Assembly: GCF_963678635.1 (NCBI RefSeq) | Contig: NC_087062.1 | Span: 23,828,177 to 23,892,176, forward strand | Reading direction: 5' to 3' | DNA length: 64,000 bases | Source of the DNA: Symsagittifera roscoffensis | Taxonomy: Eukaryota > Xenacoelomorpha > Acoela > Convolutidae | In this document: positions 22,386 to 33,550 of the stretch, one piece after another | Numbering within the stretch: the first letter of the stretch is position 1 | How the letters are laid out: each line of letters opens with the position of its first letter | The notes under the pieces: generated by a model | The model's input: the letters and a program-made list of their open reading frames with translations, nothing else | Told to the model about the DNA's origin: nothing | The model's database searches: none | Program-made: the position numbers and the translations under genes

Positions 22386-23712
22386 TCAGGATGAAAATTC
22401 CGAGCACGGCTCGTATTCCTTTTTTGCATTAACGAACTGAACCCTCCTTACCATGCTGGATTTTAGTTCAACAGTGACTCCATGAGCGGCCTTAGTGCTG
22501 GTCAGTTGTTGACGTTCGACGTATGATGTTCGCAATAAGACATTCTTCGGTATGGAGCTCACCAGCTGGTTCACAATTGATTGGCGATCTCGTTCACCAT
22601 ATTTCATCTCGGTGTCGCTAAGAACTTAGTCGGAGAACAATCCTCCCATTCCACTTTTGTTCCTGATGGCGTATGCAACCACTGATGCGACACAGCAACC
22701 ACTGATGCAACTGTGTCCAGCACAAACATTCCTTTCTCGGTCGGCATACCGAGAACTGCAGCCTCACAAAAATTTCGTTTGATGTTCTCCAAAAAATACT
22801 TCAGCCTAGTCAGTCCAGCTGAATTTCTTGCCCATATTTTGCATCAATTGCTGCATAGGGTATGTCTTATCGGCATACCTGATGCTGAATTCTCAGTAGT
22901 AATTAGCGGATAAGAGAAATTTCAACAATTGTGTATTGGTCTACGGTGCTTTCTATGTCAGCATTGCTTCAACCGCTTCAGGGTCTGGTCTGACTCTGTG
23001 TTTATCTAAAAGGTGACCATGATGCTTTATCGACTCCCTCAGGATCTCACAATTAGACGGTTTACATTTCAGGCCGGCCTGTTTCATGCAAGTAAGGAAT
23101 TCGTCCAGTCTCTCTATGTGGTCCTCAAGGGTTGGTGTTTCGATCACAACATCATCAACGTTGCTCACTATGAGGTTTCCATAGTTCTTTGGTACAATCA
23201 AGAGTGCCTGGACCATCAACCGTTGAAATATAGCTGTCGCAATGCCTAGTCCAAAAGGTATTCTTTTCTACTGGAACAGTCCCAGTTCATACGCAAAGAC
23301 CGTTTGCTCTCTGTTTCCTGAGGGGCAATTGCCAGAACGCAGAGGGCGGTTCCAAGGTGTTGAAGAGTTTGGCGTCTCCTAACCTCGAGAGAATTTCATC
23401 GATATGAGGGATCGGGTATGCATCTTTTATCGTTACTGCGTTCAAGTAGCGGAAATTGCAAAAAAAAACCTCAATTGCCCCCTTTCTTCTATGCCATGAC
23501 CACGCCACAGGCCCACGGGGACTTTGATGGCTCATTCATTTCATTTTCCATTAACATCTCAACCTCTTCCTTTATATATTCCTTTTTCTTTTCTTTCTGG
23601 TCCGGCTTTTGCATCAAGTTTTTCATTTGCATTGTTGCCTGGTGTCTGAACGATCCAATAATTGTGTGCGGAAGATCCGCAATTTGTTTTCCTTCCACTT
23701 CGTTTGAGCTTT
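22386..23712 (-). pseudogene. pol: Element M, last pol unit: RT and RNase H remnants
   Basis: Minus-strand pieces: 23,698-23,489 (IADLPHTIIGSF, then MLMENEMNEPSKSPWACGVVMA, the usual RT entry), 23,535-23,287 (FRYLNAVTIKDAYPIPHIDE, LSRLGDAKLFNT), 23,219-22,953 (NVDDVVIETPTLEDHIERL, HRVRPDPEAVEA), 22,792-22,604 (VLGMPTEKGMFVLDT, the RNase H start) and 22,607-22,386 (SIVNQLVSSIPKNV linker). The catalytic Y-x-D-D has become N-V-D-D. This copy keeps the RT N-terminal half that element C has lost. A deletion removes most of RNase H. Confidence 0.8.
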
Positions 23713-24335
23713 TTTTAAAGTAAACCTAGTAGAAGAATCTTAATTCTAACAATAGAACTTTTAAATTTAATCATAGCCGTAGCATGTGCTCAGATAGTAC
23801 TTCTTATGCAAGTAGTCTTCTATGTCCTTTTGATTAAAAAAAACATTCAAAAGAGCATATAGCTATCGGGGATGTTGTTTTCCCCTATTGGGATCATAAA
23901 CAGGTAAGGAGAGCGAGGTCGCTACCATCTCGACCAGGAATTCCTTTCGGGATTCACATGTTTTTTGTCAGTGGCCTTTGTTAACAAAAACACATGTATT
24001 TCCCCAAAATCTGTGATGCAACAGGGGACAACGTCATCATCCCTTCTACACCAGGCCTCTATTTCGATGAAATTTCGATATTCTTATAATATCTTTTAAA
24101 GTTGGCCGCTAGAGCTGTTTTAAAACTCACATCCGCCGTTATCACAATAGCGCACTAAAGTTCCTTGAGTATAAAATCACTGGCTGTCACAACGCTGTTG
24201 TTCGAGTAGTGATTTGGTAGGTCATAATATGACTCAAAAATTGGTCCAAAAGGCGGTTGTTTGCAGTTTTCTCCCTCCGTTTCCAGTTCTCCCTTCGTTT
24301 CCAGCAGTTCGATGTTGGATTCGTAAACGCACAAT
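23713..24335 (-). pseudogene. Element M, middle pol unit: macro-domain-like region
   Basis: 24,335-24,155 encodes GELETEGENCKQPPFGPIF, ESYYDLPNHYSNNSVV and SDFILKEL; the following 24,150-23,720 continues, with frame changes, through the V-S-F-K-T-A-L-A-A-N-F word, the V-T-K stretch and V-Y-D-P-N-R-G. The seam at 23,712 joins the end of this region to the RT start of the next unit, the same seam that is present at about 28,228, so pol units were duplicated in tandem. Joined upstream directly to the integrase zinc region without a catalytic core. Confidence 0.6.
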
Positions 24336-24823
24336 AGGCCATCTGGAGCCCTTCGCTTGTTGACATAGCAGACATGCAGATATCTCCTTTTCACAGGCCT
24401 ATTTAAAGCCAGGCCATTCAAACGGCTTCTGTATCTGATTATACACTTTTTCTACGCCTTGATGGCCCATCTGGTCGTGTGAGCGAAAAAATAGTTCAGT
24501 TTGATACAGCTGTGGTAGGATGATCGTATTATTTTTGTTAAGGACTCTGTCTTCTTCTTTACGCTGGCTAGCCACAACCCCGTCCGTCGTTGTTCAAGTA
24601 TAAAACTTTCTTTTCATGTAAAATTGCTTCAGGATCTTAAAATTATTTTCTTCCAGATCACCTGTGTCGGGTGCTCGGTTTTCTATCCAACTCTTTAAAT
24701 TGCTCGTCAACCTGTCATTTTGCTGAGCAATCAAAAGATCCGACAATCGGTATCTGGCTTTCAATTATGTCCGCATCATTAATCGCTGTTCGCCAATTAC
24801 TTCCGGACCATGGGCATCGTCCA
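24336..24823 (-). repeat. 488-bp direct repeat, copy 1 (partner 25,344-25,831)
   Basis: From AGGCCATCTGGAGCCC to CCATGGGCATCGTCC, repeated 1,008 bp to the right with only a handful of differences (for example TTGTTGACATAG against TTGATGACATAG, and ATTTAAAGCCAG against ATTTCAAGCCTG). On the minus strand it encodes the integrase zinc-binding region and its upstream linker, including CLSCQQ-like and WIEN-x-APD words in shifted frames. Confidence 0.85.
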
Positions 24824-25343
24824 TGATGATTGAAAGGAACCGGTCGAAGAAGCGTTTCCGTTTTGAGAACCTTCGCCGAACCATAAAACCTGGGAGGCTG
24901 AACCCCAGTTTACCTCAACCTAGTGTAGAGTGCACCACTGATCTCATCATTCTTTTTTATGGCAAACAGTTCTCCATTGGTGTCTGAATTGATGCACGTG
25001 TACTCACGCGACAGTCAGTACTTGGTCTGCGTTCAGATCCGGATATTCCCTTCCAGATTCCTCAACTCTTCGAAGACTCTTTGTCTTCGACCTGATTTTC
25101 GAAAAAAAGTTTGCACGGATGGTTCTGTGGGCAAGTACCACGCGCAGCTAATTGATTTCCAGCTCAATGGACTGATGAAGGCGCAGATTTTGCTCTACCG
25201 TGTCGGGGGTCTGTCTCTTGCTCCTAGAGATCAAGTTCATTGTTGCAACGACGATGAGGATATCTGTCTTTCTAAGATCCTGGAGCATGACCGGTGTCCT
25301 CGTTTGTCTGCAATAAATGATGGCCTTAATCCGTTCTCTTTTT
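24824..25343. other. 520-bp segment of unknown origin between direct repeats
   Basis: I find no counterpart of this stretch elsewhere in the window. It sits exactly between the two 488-bp repeats, so it is either the remainder of a duplicated unit or filler acquired at the break. A plus-strand open frame of 128 codons (24,959-25,345) runs across it, but it ends in the repeat and shows no recognisable motif; I do not call it a gene. Confidence 0.4.
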
Positions 25344-25831
25344 AGGCCATCTGGAGCCCTTCGCTTGATGACATAGCAGACATGCAGATATCTCCTTTTC
25401 ACAGGCCTATTTCAAGCCTGGCCATTCAAACGGCTTCTGTATCTGATTATACACTTTTTCTACGCCTTGATGGCCCATCTGGTCGTGTGAGCGAAAAAAT
25501 AGTTCAGTTTGATACAGCTGTGGTAGGATGATCGTATTATTTTTGTTAAGGACTCTGTCTTCTTCTTTACGCTGGCTAGCCACAACCCCGTCCGTCGTTG
25601 TTCAAGTATAAAACTTTCTTTTCATGTAAAATTGCTTCAGGATCTTATAACTATTTTCTTCCAGATCACCTGTGTCGGGTGCTCCGTTTTCTATCCAACT
25701 CTTTAAATTGCTCGTCAACCTGTCATTTTGCTGAGCAATCAAAAGATCCGACAATCGGTATCTGGCTTTCAATTATGTCCGCATCACTAATCGCTGTTCG
25801 CCAATTACTTCCGGACCATGGGCATCATCCA
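25344..25831 (-). repeat. 488-bp direct repeat, copy 2 (partner 24,336-24,823)
   Basis: Second copy of the integrase zinc-binding/linker segment. To its right the element continues naturally into the upstream linker (25,832 onward), so this copy is in its original position at that end, whereas copy 1 is in its original position at the macro-domain end. This is the pattern expected for a local tandem duplication with extra sequence at the seam. Confidence 0.8.
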
Positions 25832-28228
25832 ACCTTTTAATACACCATATCTTTTTCAATGGTGTCGCCTCTCGCTCAAGGGATTCAGATTGGTACGTAT
25901 GACCGTAGCATGCGGATTTAGTCTAGTCGGACGCTTAGAGAGGGCTATCAACTCAAATTCGTCTGCGGCAAGATCGACTTCAGTGTCTTCCTCGTCGGAG
26001 GTGTAGCTGTCTCTGTCGGAGTCTTGATGCATCTCTCGGTCTAACCCGCGCTGTTTCGATTCCACTAGTAAGGAAAAAATTGCTATCTCTGACGCGTCTG
26101 AAAATGAAGTCGTTTCAAACACGTTCCCCAGCTTTGAGACTTCGAATCATCACTCGAGCTGATGGAGTCTACACAGTCGCCTTCAGGCTTAATTTTTATG
26201 TTTCTCGACTCCCCGGACAAACTCCTGTCCCTCGGTTTCCCCGGACAATGTCTTATCTCCGCATGAACTTTCCGAGCACGGCTCGTATTCCTTTCTTGCA
26301 TCAACGAACTAAACACTCCTTGCCATGCTGGATTTCAGTTCAACACTGACTCCCTGAGTGGGTTTAGTGCTGATCAGTTGTTCACGTTAAACGTTTGATG
26401 TTCTCAATAAAACGTTCTTTGGTATGGAGTTCACCAGTTGTTTCAACATTGATTGGCAATCCCGTTCAACATCCCGACTTCGGATCGGCACCGGTCTTTT
26501 CTCTGTTTTTTTTCCGTGATGGTCAGTCTCTGCATGGTGTCCATCCATTCATGATCCTGCCTTTCAACCTCTCTATCAAGCAGATCGCGGAGCTTTCGCA
26601 TGACATCCGGTGCTACGCTCACATTTTGTTCAGCAGCGCAATGCTATTGACACATAGTCTGGTTAAGTTCTTGTTGTACCAGGCTGGAGCGCACTAACAA
26701 GTCCAACGGAACCGGATCATCCTCTGCCAACAACTTTAGCTTTTTCAGCAGGGAGATCGAGTTGTCACATCATAGGGTGAGTGGCAGCTTGTCATAGGTG
26801 TCCTTGTACAAAAAGGAAAAACCATCCTTTATCTCTGCCTGGTTAGCTTGTTTCTCTTCCATTCGCTCATGAAAATCTGTTTTTTTTACTCAGACTGTCG
26901 GCATTTTGGTGTTTATCCCGGGTTCGGTGCTCTATAATCATGTGGTAGCGATCCAGGCGTACAATCCAGCGACCGAGATAGGTCTGATCCAATCAACAAA
27001 GTTTCAGCCAAGCAACAGCTCGATTGTCTACGCGCATTTTGGCTCTATACTTTGGCGCAAAATCAATTACTGCGAACATCTCCCCTTTCCATGCACTATG
27101 TTATATCTCGGTGTCGCTTAGAACTTTGCTCTCATAAGCTATGAGTCGGAGAACAGTCCTCCCATTCCATTATTGTTCCTGATGGCGTATGCAACCACTG
27201 ATGCGATACAGCAACCACTGATGCGTCCGTATCCAGCACAAACTTTCCTTTCTCGGTCTGCATGTCGAGGATTGGAGCCTCAAGAAGCTCGTAGTTTGCG
27301 TTTGTTGTTCTCCAAAAAGACTTGAGCCTCGTCAGTCCAGCTGAAAGTCTTGCCTTATTTCGCATCAATTGCCGCATAGGGTATATCTTATCGGCATACA
27401 CTTTGATGAATTCTCGGTAGTAATTAGCGGAAAATAGAAGTCTCATCAATTGTGTATCGGTCTACGGTGCTTCCAATGTCAGCGCTGGTTCAACCGCTTC
27501 AGGATCTGGTCTGACTCCGTGCTTGTCTACAATATAGGCCAGAAATTTTATTGAGTCCCTCAGGATCTGACATTTGGAGGGTTTACATTTCAGGCCGGCC
27601 CATTTCATGCAAGTAAAGACTTCATATAGTATCTCTCTGTGGTCCTCCAGGGTTGGTGTTGCGATCACAACGCCATCAAGGTAGCTCAATTTGAGGTTTT
27701 CATAGTTTTTTGTTACATTCACGAGTGCCTGGGCCATCAACCGTTGAATTGTAGCTGTCGGGTTGCATATTCCAAAAGGCATTATTTTCCACTGGAACAT
27801 TTCCAGCTCATACGTGAAGCCCGTTGGGTCTCGATCTTGTTTCCTGAGGGGCACTTGCCAGAACACAGAGCCCGAATCCAAGATCGTGAAGAATTTTGCG
27901 TCTCCTAACCTCGAGAGACTTTCATCGATATGAGGAATCGGGTATGCATTTTTTATCGTTACTGCGTTCAAGTAGCGGATATTGCAACAAAATATAATTT
28001 GCCCGCTTTCTTTTGAGCCATGACCACGCAACAGGCTCCTGGAAAATTTGATAGCTCATTCATGTCACATTCCATTAACATCTGAATCTCTTTCTTTAGG
28101 CATTTATTTTTCTTTTTTTCTGGTTCAGCTTTCGCATCAAGTCTGTCCTTTGTAATGTTGCCTGGTGTCTGAACGGTCCAATAATTGTGTTTGGAAGATC
28201 CGAAGTTTTTTTCCATTCACTTCGTTTG
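25832..28228 (-). pseudogene. pol: Element M, middle pol unit: RT, RNase H and linker
   Basis: On the minus strand: 28,216-27,968 (the N-terminal RT lead-in with KKEIQMLMECDMNELS), 28,031-27,462 (YLNAVTIKNAYPIPHIDE, FFTILDSGSVFWQVPLRKQD, FQWKIMPFGICN, then YLDGVVIATPTLEDH), 27,449-27,132 (FSANYYREFIKVYADKIYP, FVLDTDASVVAVS, the RNase H start) and 26,316-25,856 (linker with MHQDSDRDSYTSDEEDTEVD). This is the most complete RT domain in the window, but the active site reads Y-L-D-G instead of Y-x-D-D, so it is catalytically dead as well as frameshifted. It belongs to the Ty3/gypsy RT class by the FxVPL, MPFGxCN and GV(R)PDPE words. Confidence 0.85.
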
Positions 28229-28635
28229 AGCTATCTGTTTTTAAAAAGTAAACCTAGTAGAAAACTCTTAATTCTAGGAAAAGAGCTCTTAAACATAATC
28301 ATAGCCGTAGCATGTGCTCAGATAGTACTCCTTATGCAAGTAGACTTCTATGTCCGTTTATTTTTAAAAAAAAAACATTAAAAAGAACATATAGCTATCT
28401 GGGATGTTGTTTTCCCCGATTGGGATCATATACTGGCAAGGACAGCGAGGTCACTCCCATTTTGACCAGGAAATTCCTGTTTCGACTTAGTGCCAGCACT
28501 AAGCTTTCGGGATTCACGTTTTGCATATTAGTGGCCTTAGTTACCAAAAAACACATGTATTTTCCCGGTATCTGTGATGCAACAGGGGGCAGCGCTATCA
28601 TGCCTTCTTCACCAGGCCTCTGTTCCATAAAAACT
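28229..28635 (-). pseudogene. Element M, first unit: macro-domain-like region, 3' half split by element C
   Basis: Continuation of the frame at 52,083-52,317 across the element C insertion. It encodes MIALPPVASQIPGKYMCF, LVTKATNMQNVNPESL, FLVKMGVTSLSLPVYD and PNRGKQHPR. The junction at 28,635 is the left copy of the ACT target duplication. There is also an independent one-base loss (GGAACAG for GGAAACAG) just downstream of the insertion site. The end at about 28,228 is the seam to the RT of the next unit. Confidence 0.75.
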
Positions 28636-29517
28636 TGTGCCATTCTGCCAGACTGGCACAGCGCAGCCTTCCGACGCAACACAGAAATAGAAGTAGAGGC
28701 CTTAATGGTTGAAAATTACTGCAAAGGAGGGTCAGCATATTCGGGAATTTTAGATTTTCAAAATTTCGATTGACGAACGAATATTTCTGAGAAAAACAAA
28801 AAATGGCCATTTTGAGCCAAAAAGTTACGAAAATCAGAACAACAGCGAAAATAGTGAAAGACAGTCAGACGATAACGATATAAAAATGAAACTTCTTATC
28901 CTGGCGATCACGCACGATATGACACTTAGCGGAAGGAATTAGCGAGAAGGGAAGCTTCAGTGGGGAAGGAATAGAGAGTAGTACCCTCCCGTGCCACGAA
29001 TTGGGAGTGATAACAACGTTGTCACAAAGAAATCACGGAAGAGGAGGCTCGGCCCCCCAGAGACAGTATATGGTGAAAGACTATAAATAACTGACTTTTT
29101 AGCTACTCTGATGCCATAAAACTTTGAATTAACACCGGTATTATTTGATATTTAAGAATATGAGTAGCTAGAAAGAAGAAAGGGTCAATCCGTCTCCAAT
29201 GGATTTGATATAAAACAGTCACCAAAAACATAGTAAATAGGATATTTGAGCCGTGTTGATATTAGCAATCACGTAGTCTGAGTATCCGAGACCCAGCTAT
29301 GTGGTTGTGTTCGCATGTAAACGAAATCTGATCAAAAGTCGTTTGACTGATGGCCTAAAAATTGTAACTTTTTACATAGCCCTAAACAGACCAGAAAATC
29401 AACTGGCATGGTCGAGACGGTGAAAAACGAGTAGAATTAAGGTAATTGACGCCTGCCAGTCGTTAATAGGTACTTTTTTACGCTCCGTCACTGTGTAGTA
29501 TTTGGGCGAATGTTACA
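28636..29517 (+). mobile_element. 5' LTR of element C
   Basis: 882 bp, TGTGCC to TTACA. The first 25 bases form a perfect 7-bp inverted repeat (TGTGCCA, 11 bases, TGGCACA). A TATA-like CTATAAATAA lies at 29,081-29,090 in the expected promoter part. A stem-loop (TCAATCC-x-T / ATGGATTTGA) at about 29,188-29,213 is shared with other LTRs of the window. The polyadenylation hexamer seen in the 3' LTR reads AATTAAC here. Confidence 0.92.
29081..29090 (+). promoter_or_regulatory. Candidate TATA box of the element C LTR
   Basis: CTATAAATAA, about 445 bases into the LTR; the 3' LTR has ACTATAAAGA at the equivalent place (about 51,644-51,653). Preservation in both LTRs and the lack of other TATA-like words nearby make it the best promoter candidate, but the transcription start cannot be placed. 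Confidence 0.45.
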
Positions 29518-31079
29518 TAGACGTTTTTATGGCGCTCCTGGGTGAGCCTGTTAAAGGCATGAGACCATCATGATCAGCAAACGTTTCAGCGACGAACCTC
29601 CGCTCCGGGCGTATGCCCGAGTTAGAGGCCTTAGTAACTTTTGTTGTACTAGGGGAAGGTGCGTACCCCTCCGCCTAGTACTATTTAGCTTTTAAACTAG
29701 TTAACACCGAAAATTCCGGGGGCCGGAGGGTTAGGTGGGAAGTCATGAGCCCGCTTGTCCCAAGGTCTCGGGACCAAAAACAATTAAAGAGAAAGCGTAA
29801 AACCAAAAAAACATAGTGTATAACCAAGAAAAAGCCAAAAACAAAATTTATTTGAAAACAAAAAAGTACAAAAAACAGTATAAAATCCAAAAAAGACCAA
29901 AAATAATAAAAAAACATAAAGTGACAGTTTAAATGTTGTTTCCAGACGAGATGTGATCTGACCTTCCTATTTGTTGTTGTTTCAGATTGATTTATATTAT
30001 TTTTGATAGAAAGATTGTGTGTTTTGATGACGGGTTTGGTACCCTCCCTTGAATGTAATTTAAGTGTTTAAGCACGTTAATGGTGATTTAACTGTTGGGT
30101 ATCGTTGAAACAATTTTAGTATTTTTCGGGTACTTTTTCATTAAAACTTAAGAGGTGGGGGGCACGAATGACGCGGTCCGATTGTACCCTCCATCGATCA
30201 CGAATTCCGATTTAAGGGTCTTAATTCGGGTATTTTGGTGCAAAGGAGGGTATAGTAATATTCATTAACGACTACTAATAGATTATTTTCCTTACTAAAT
30301 AATTATTATCTCCTATTTAGACCCGACAAACACCCCAATTTTGTCGAAAAAAAACCGATTTTCGACCTAACTGTTGACCCTGAAAAGTTTTGAATAACCG
30401 AGCTTTTCCGAACAGCAAAAAACTTTTATACAGAGAAGTAGTACGTAGTTCGATCCCTCTAACTAAAAAAACCGCGCGGGAAAGGACTCAGTAGAAGTAA
30501 AAAAAAATTCGCTCAAACTTTTGATAATTAAAAATTTTCCTTCAAAGTTTTGATAATTTTCCGAATTTTGTCAACCTGTACTGGGGATCGAGTTTTTGAG
30601 TTTTTAGAGTTAGAGCAATAAAAGTTTTTGCGGTAGGAGTGTACTAGCATAACGTGCTCGGTTATCAGAGAATTTTTTGAGTAACCCTCCGATTAGCTCC
30701 GTGGATAGAGCTAACATCTTAAAGATTGGAAAAGGAAGAAATCGGAGGATCCAAATTTGATAGTTATTGGCCAAATTTTTGTTTCCAAACCAACTTTGGT
30801 CCAGTTTTTTTTGCATTATTCCAGTGTTGTACGGGGCTACTACGCTCGTTTCAATTATTTTTAGGCACTTTCACTAGGAATTGCGGAAAAAGTTATTCAG
30901 AACCTATATAGGTGGTGAAAAAAAGCCATTTTGACGAACGCATTTTTGGCGATTTCTCAAAGACTAGCAAACCGATTGAGATAATTTTGGTACCATAAGT
31001 CGACGTTTTTGACCACTTTTACGCACCGCGACCGTTTTTGGGTTGATAATCTCGGAAAAGAAAATGTTTTTAGAATTTG

Positions 31080-31620
31080 TTGGTTCGGAGGGTCCAAAAT
31101 TTAGGGAACCCTCCGAGCTGCAGAAAATTTTATAAGATCACCCTTTTATCCTCCTGGGAAGGTTGACCGTGTCAACCAACCTAGTTTTGAGTCAGTTAGA
31201 CCGCATTCAGAGGCTTTACCGCGGTAGAATAACCCGTTTTCTCGATTTTTGGGGAACCCTCCGAAGTAACCCTTCGGAGTCAGCTAAGCCCCTTAACAAC
31301 CCTCCTTAGTGGAAATTATCCACGAAACCCTCCGAAGAAGTTAAAACAACCCCCCATTGAGAATTTATCTTGTTTTGACATTTTCTGAGGGTAGTTGGAG
31401 ACCCTTCCAAGTGAGATTTGAAGATTTTGACATTTTGAAGGAACCCTCCGAAGTAACCCTCCGGAGTGTATTAAGCCTCTTATTGACCCTCCTTAGTGAG
31501 TTAAAGGGGACCCTCTGAAGTCACTTGGGCGACTAAGGTACCCTCCGGAGTAACCCTCCGAAGTAGGCTTAAGCCTTTTAACAACCCTCCTTATTGCTTC
31601 TGGGGCAATTTGAGCAACTA
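31080..31620 (+). repeat. Leader repeats with three CTCCGAAG hairpins
   Basis: Imperfect repeats of the type ACCCTCCGAAGTAACCCTCC followed by an AAGCC-CTTA-ACCCTCCTTA word. Three give stem-loops with the same TAACC loop: 31,259-31,279 (perfect 8-bp stem CTCCGAAG/CTTCGGAG), 31,446-31,466 and 31,543-31,563 (one mismatch each). They may act in RNA packaging, translation or as protein-binding sites; this is inference. Confidence 0.65.
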
Positions 31621-31829
31621 AAATATCCATTTAGAGTTGGAATAAAAGGTCAACTACCAACGGACGTGCATATTAGGATCACAAGAGCCCATTTGACCCG
31701 GAGATTCGTGATCAACTATGGATTCTAGAGCTTTTTCATAGACTTTGGAGATTTTCGATCAGAGGTTGCCTTGAGCTACTTAGTAGGACAGCTCGGGCAA
31801 TCGCAAGACACCAAAAAGAAGACCTCCGT

Positions 31830-31854
31830 GAGTGTGTTTCGCAAATACACACTC
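31830..31854 (+). other. Perfect 8-bp hairpin in the leader
   Basis: GAGTGTGT, nine bases, ACACACTC. It lies about 0.5 kb upstream of the gag start. No poly-T tract follows immediately, so it is not an obvious terminator; a leader RNA structure is more likely. Confidence 0.5.
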
Positions 31855-32345
31855 GCTTGAGAAGACTGTGTCCTGGGCTTTTTTCTTTTGGAGTGTTCCG
31901 ATCGAGGGAAGTCTTTTTCTTTAAGACTAAGTTTTATTTATCTATTCCTGAATCATCACTGCTTTTTTTTTACAAAAGATTGCTTGATTTTAACAAAGCA
32001 TTGATTTGATACGAGTATGGTGGTAAAAATGATACTGACGGTCGATGTCACCTATAGGATATTCTTATCTGATTATCAGTTGTGTTTTGTGTATTGGCTA
32101 TATCTTGTGAAAATTTTGTGATACTGTTATACTAGGCAACTGGGTGGAGTTAGCATTATCTTAATACTAAGCAAGCACTGTGTGTAACCTTGGCTGAGTC
32201 ACTAATATCATCACCAAGAAATCTATGGAACATTTTTGATATTGAAGAAGTCGAGTAGGCAGCGTTAAGTAAACTAATTTAAACTTAATTGCGGTACGTG
32301 TGCATTGCCATTAATTTGAACGAATATTACTATTTGTTATAAAAT

Positions 32346-33550
32346 ATGCAGCGTAGAGACTCGTTAGGATTGACTACTAAGATTCCCAGGCTGAGCAAGG
32401 GAAGCACGCCAAAGTTTAAAACTAGGCGTAGCCAATCTTTGTTTAGCTGCGCTTCCGACGTTTTTGCTGACAACGAATCGACTAAAGGTCAAGCTGATTT
32501 TTCAGTGAGCGGAATGAAACTAAGAAGCGAGAAGAACCTCGATGGCAGTCAAGGGCGAAGTGCAGAGGTCGGACCGGCGAGCGAGGCGCTGGTGGAACCC
32601 TTCGACAAAGGGGAACAAACGCTCATCCGACCCGACTTTGAGCCAGGTGAGGACCTCGAACGGGAGGAAGTCGAAAGGACGGAAGAGGCCTCGGAGCGTT
32701 CCGAGGTCGAACCGCGAGAAGAAGTGTTGTTCAGAGGAATGTCCAAATCAGAGACTAAGACTCATTAGAGGAGAAAAGAACAATCATCTTTTGTCAAGCA
32801 GAGCAAAATGCGATGATGTCGAGTATAAGTCCGAGTGAAGAACAAACGGGTTCAAAAGCCAAGAAAAGCTGGAAGTCTTTGTACGATGAGGGCATGGCGT
32901 CACTACGAACTGAAGGTCTATTTTCCAGTTACGACCATCCGGAGATAACTCATCCGGATGTGGACTTCACGCCGTGCCCAAGGAACGACATGAGCAGGAA
33001 GTCGTTGTCCACCTCGCCGACCAGACCCATGTCTGATGGGATAACAATGGGAGCATCCTCGACGTTCGACAGGTTGATGATGTCGATGGGCAAGCAAAAG
33101 GGCGGCTCGTCATCGAGTACCAGACTGCAACCGCAGTTGACCTCATCTTCTCTGGGTCTAACCCCGGCATTGGGGGCGGCTGGCGATATAAGTGACATGT
33201 TTGCTGGCGTAATGACGGGCCTGGAAGAACTGCGATGGGACATGACTAAGAGAATAGATCGAGTCGAGGAGAGAGCTCACCAGGGTCAAGAGAAATTGCG
33301 AGATGAACTGACACACGTAAAGTCTCAGGCGAGAGTCGATCAGGTTCAATTGATTCGCAACACCGATTAATGCCTGGCGGAGAGCTTGCCTCAGGCAAAC
33401 AAGGAGTCAGAAGAAAGAGAAGTTAGGATGACAAGGGAGATCGAGCGATTATTGAACGATCATGACAAGACCTATGCTCATACAATGACTAGCCTGGAAA
33501 AAAGGTTAGATGCCAAATCTGACCTGATGATGCGGAGCTTGACGAGATCT
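32346..33550 (+). pseudogene. gag: gag N-terminal region of element C
   Basis: First open frame 32,346-32,768 (141 codons) begins MQRRDSLGLTTKIPRLSK and becomes very acidic (EREEVERTEEASERSEVE). A shift leads to 32,813-33,370, with serine-rich sequence and then a coiled-coil-like segment (ELRWDMTKRIDRVEERAHQG). A TAA at 33,368 is followed in the same frame by more heptad-type sequence (EEREVRMTREIERLLNDHDK) to about 33,550. In known Ty3/gypsy Gag proteins the N-terminal part assembles particles before the capsid domain; that role here is inferred from position. The start at 32,346 is the first ATG after the long leader. Confidence 0.6.

Larger units (their letters stand above)
29518..32345 (+). 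other. Element C leader (5' untranslated region)
   Basis: About 2.8 kb with no significant open frame. The first 390 bases are conserved, on the opposite strand, in element M (53,734-53,472 and 52,517-52,395), which proves they belong to the element. TGGCGCTCCTGGGTGAGC at 29,530-29,547, 12 bases after the LTR, is conserved in both and begins with the TGG expected of a tRNA primer site; I cannot assign a tRNA. The stretch 31,080-31,620 is built of recurring ACCCTCCGAAGT-type words that fold into hairpins. Confidence 0.7.

Noticed and set aside
24959-25345. 128-codon plus-strand open frame
   Set aside because: Bridges the unexplained 520-bp filler and ends in a repeat on the opposite strand from the element; no recognisable protein features.
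29530-29547. Assignment of the primer site to a specific tRNA
   Set aside because: The word is conserved and starts with TGG, but I cannot match it to a tRNA 3' end from memory and it lies 12 bases from the LTR, farther than usual.
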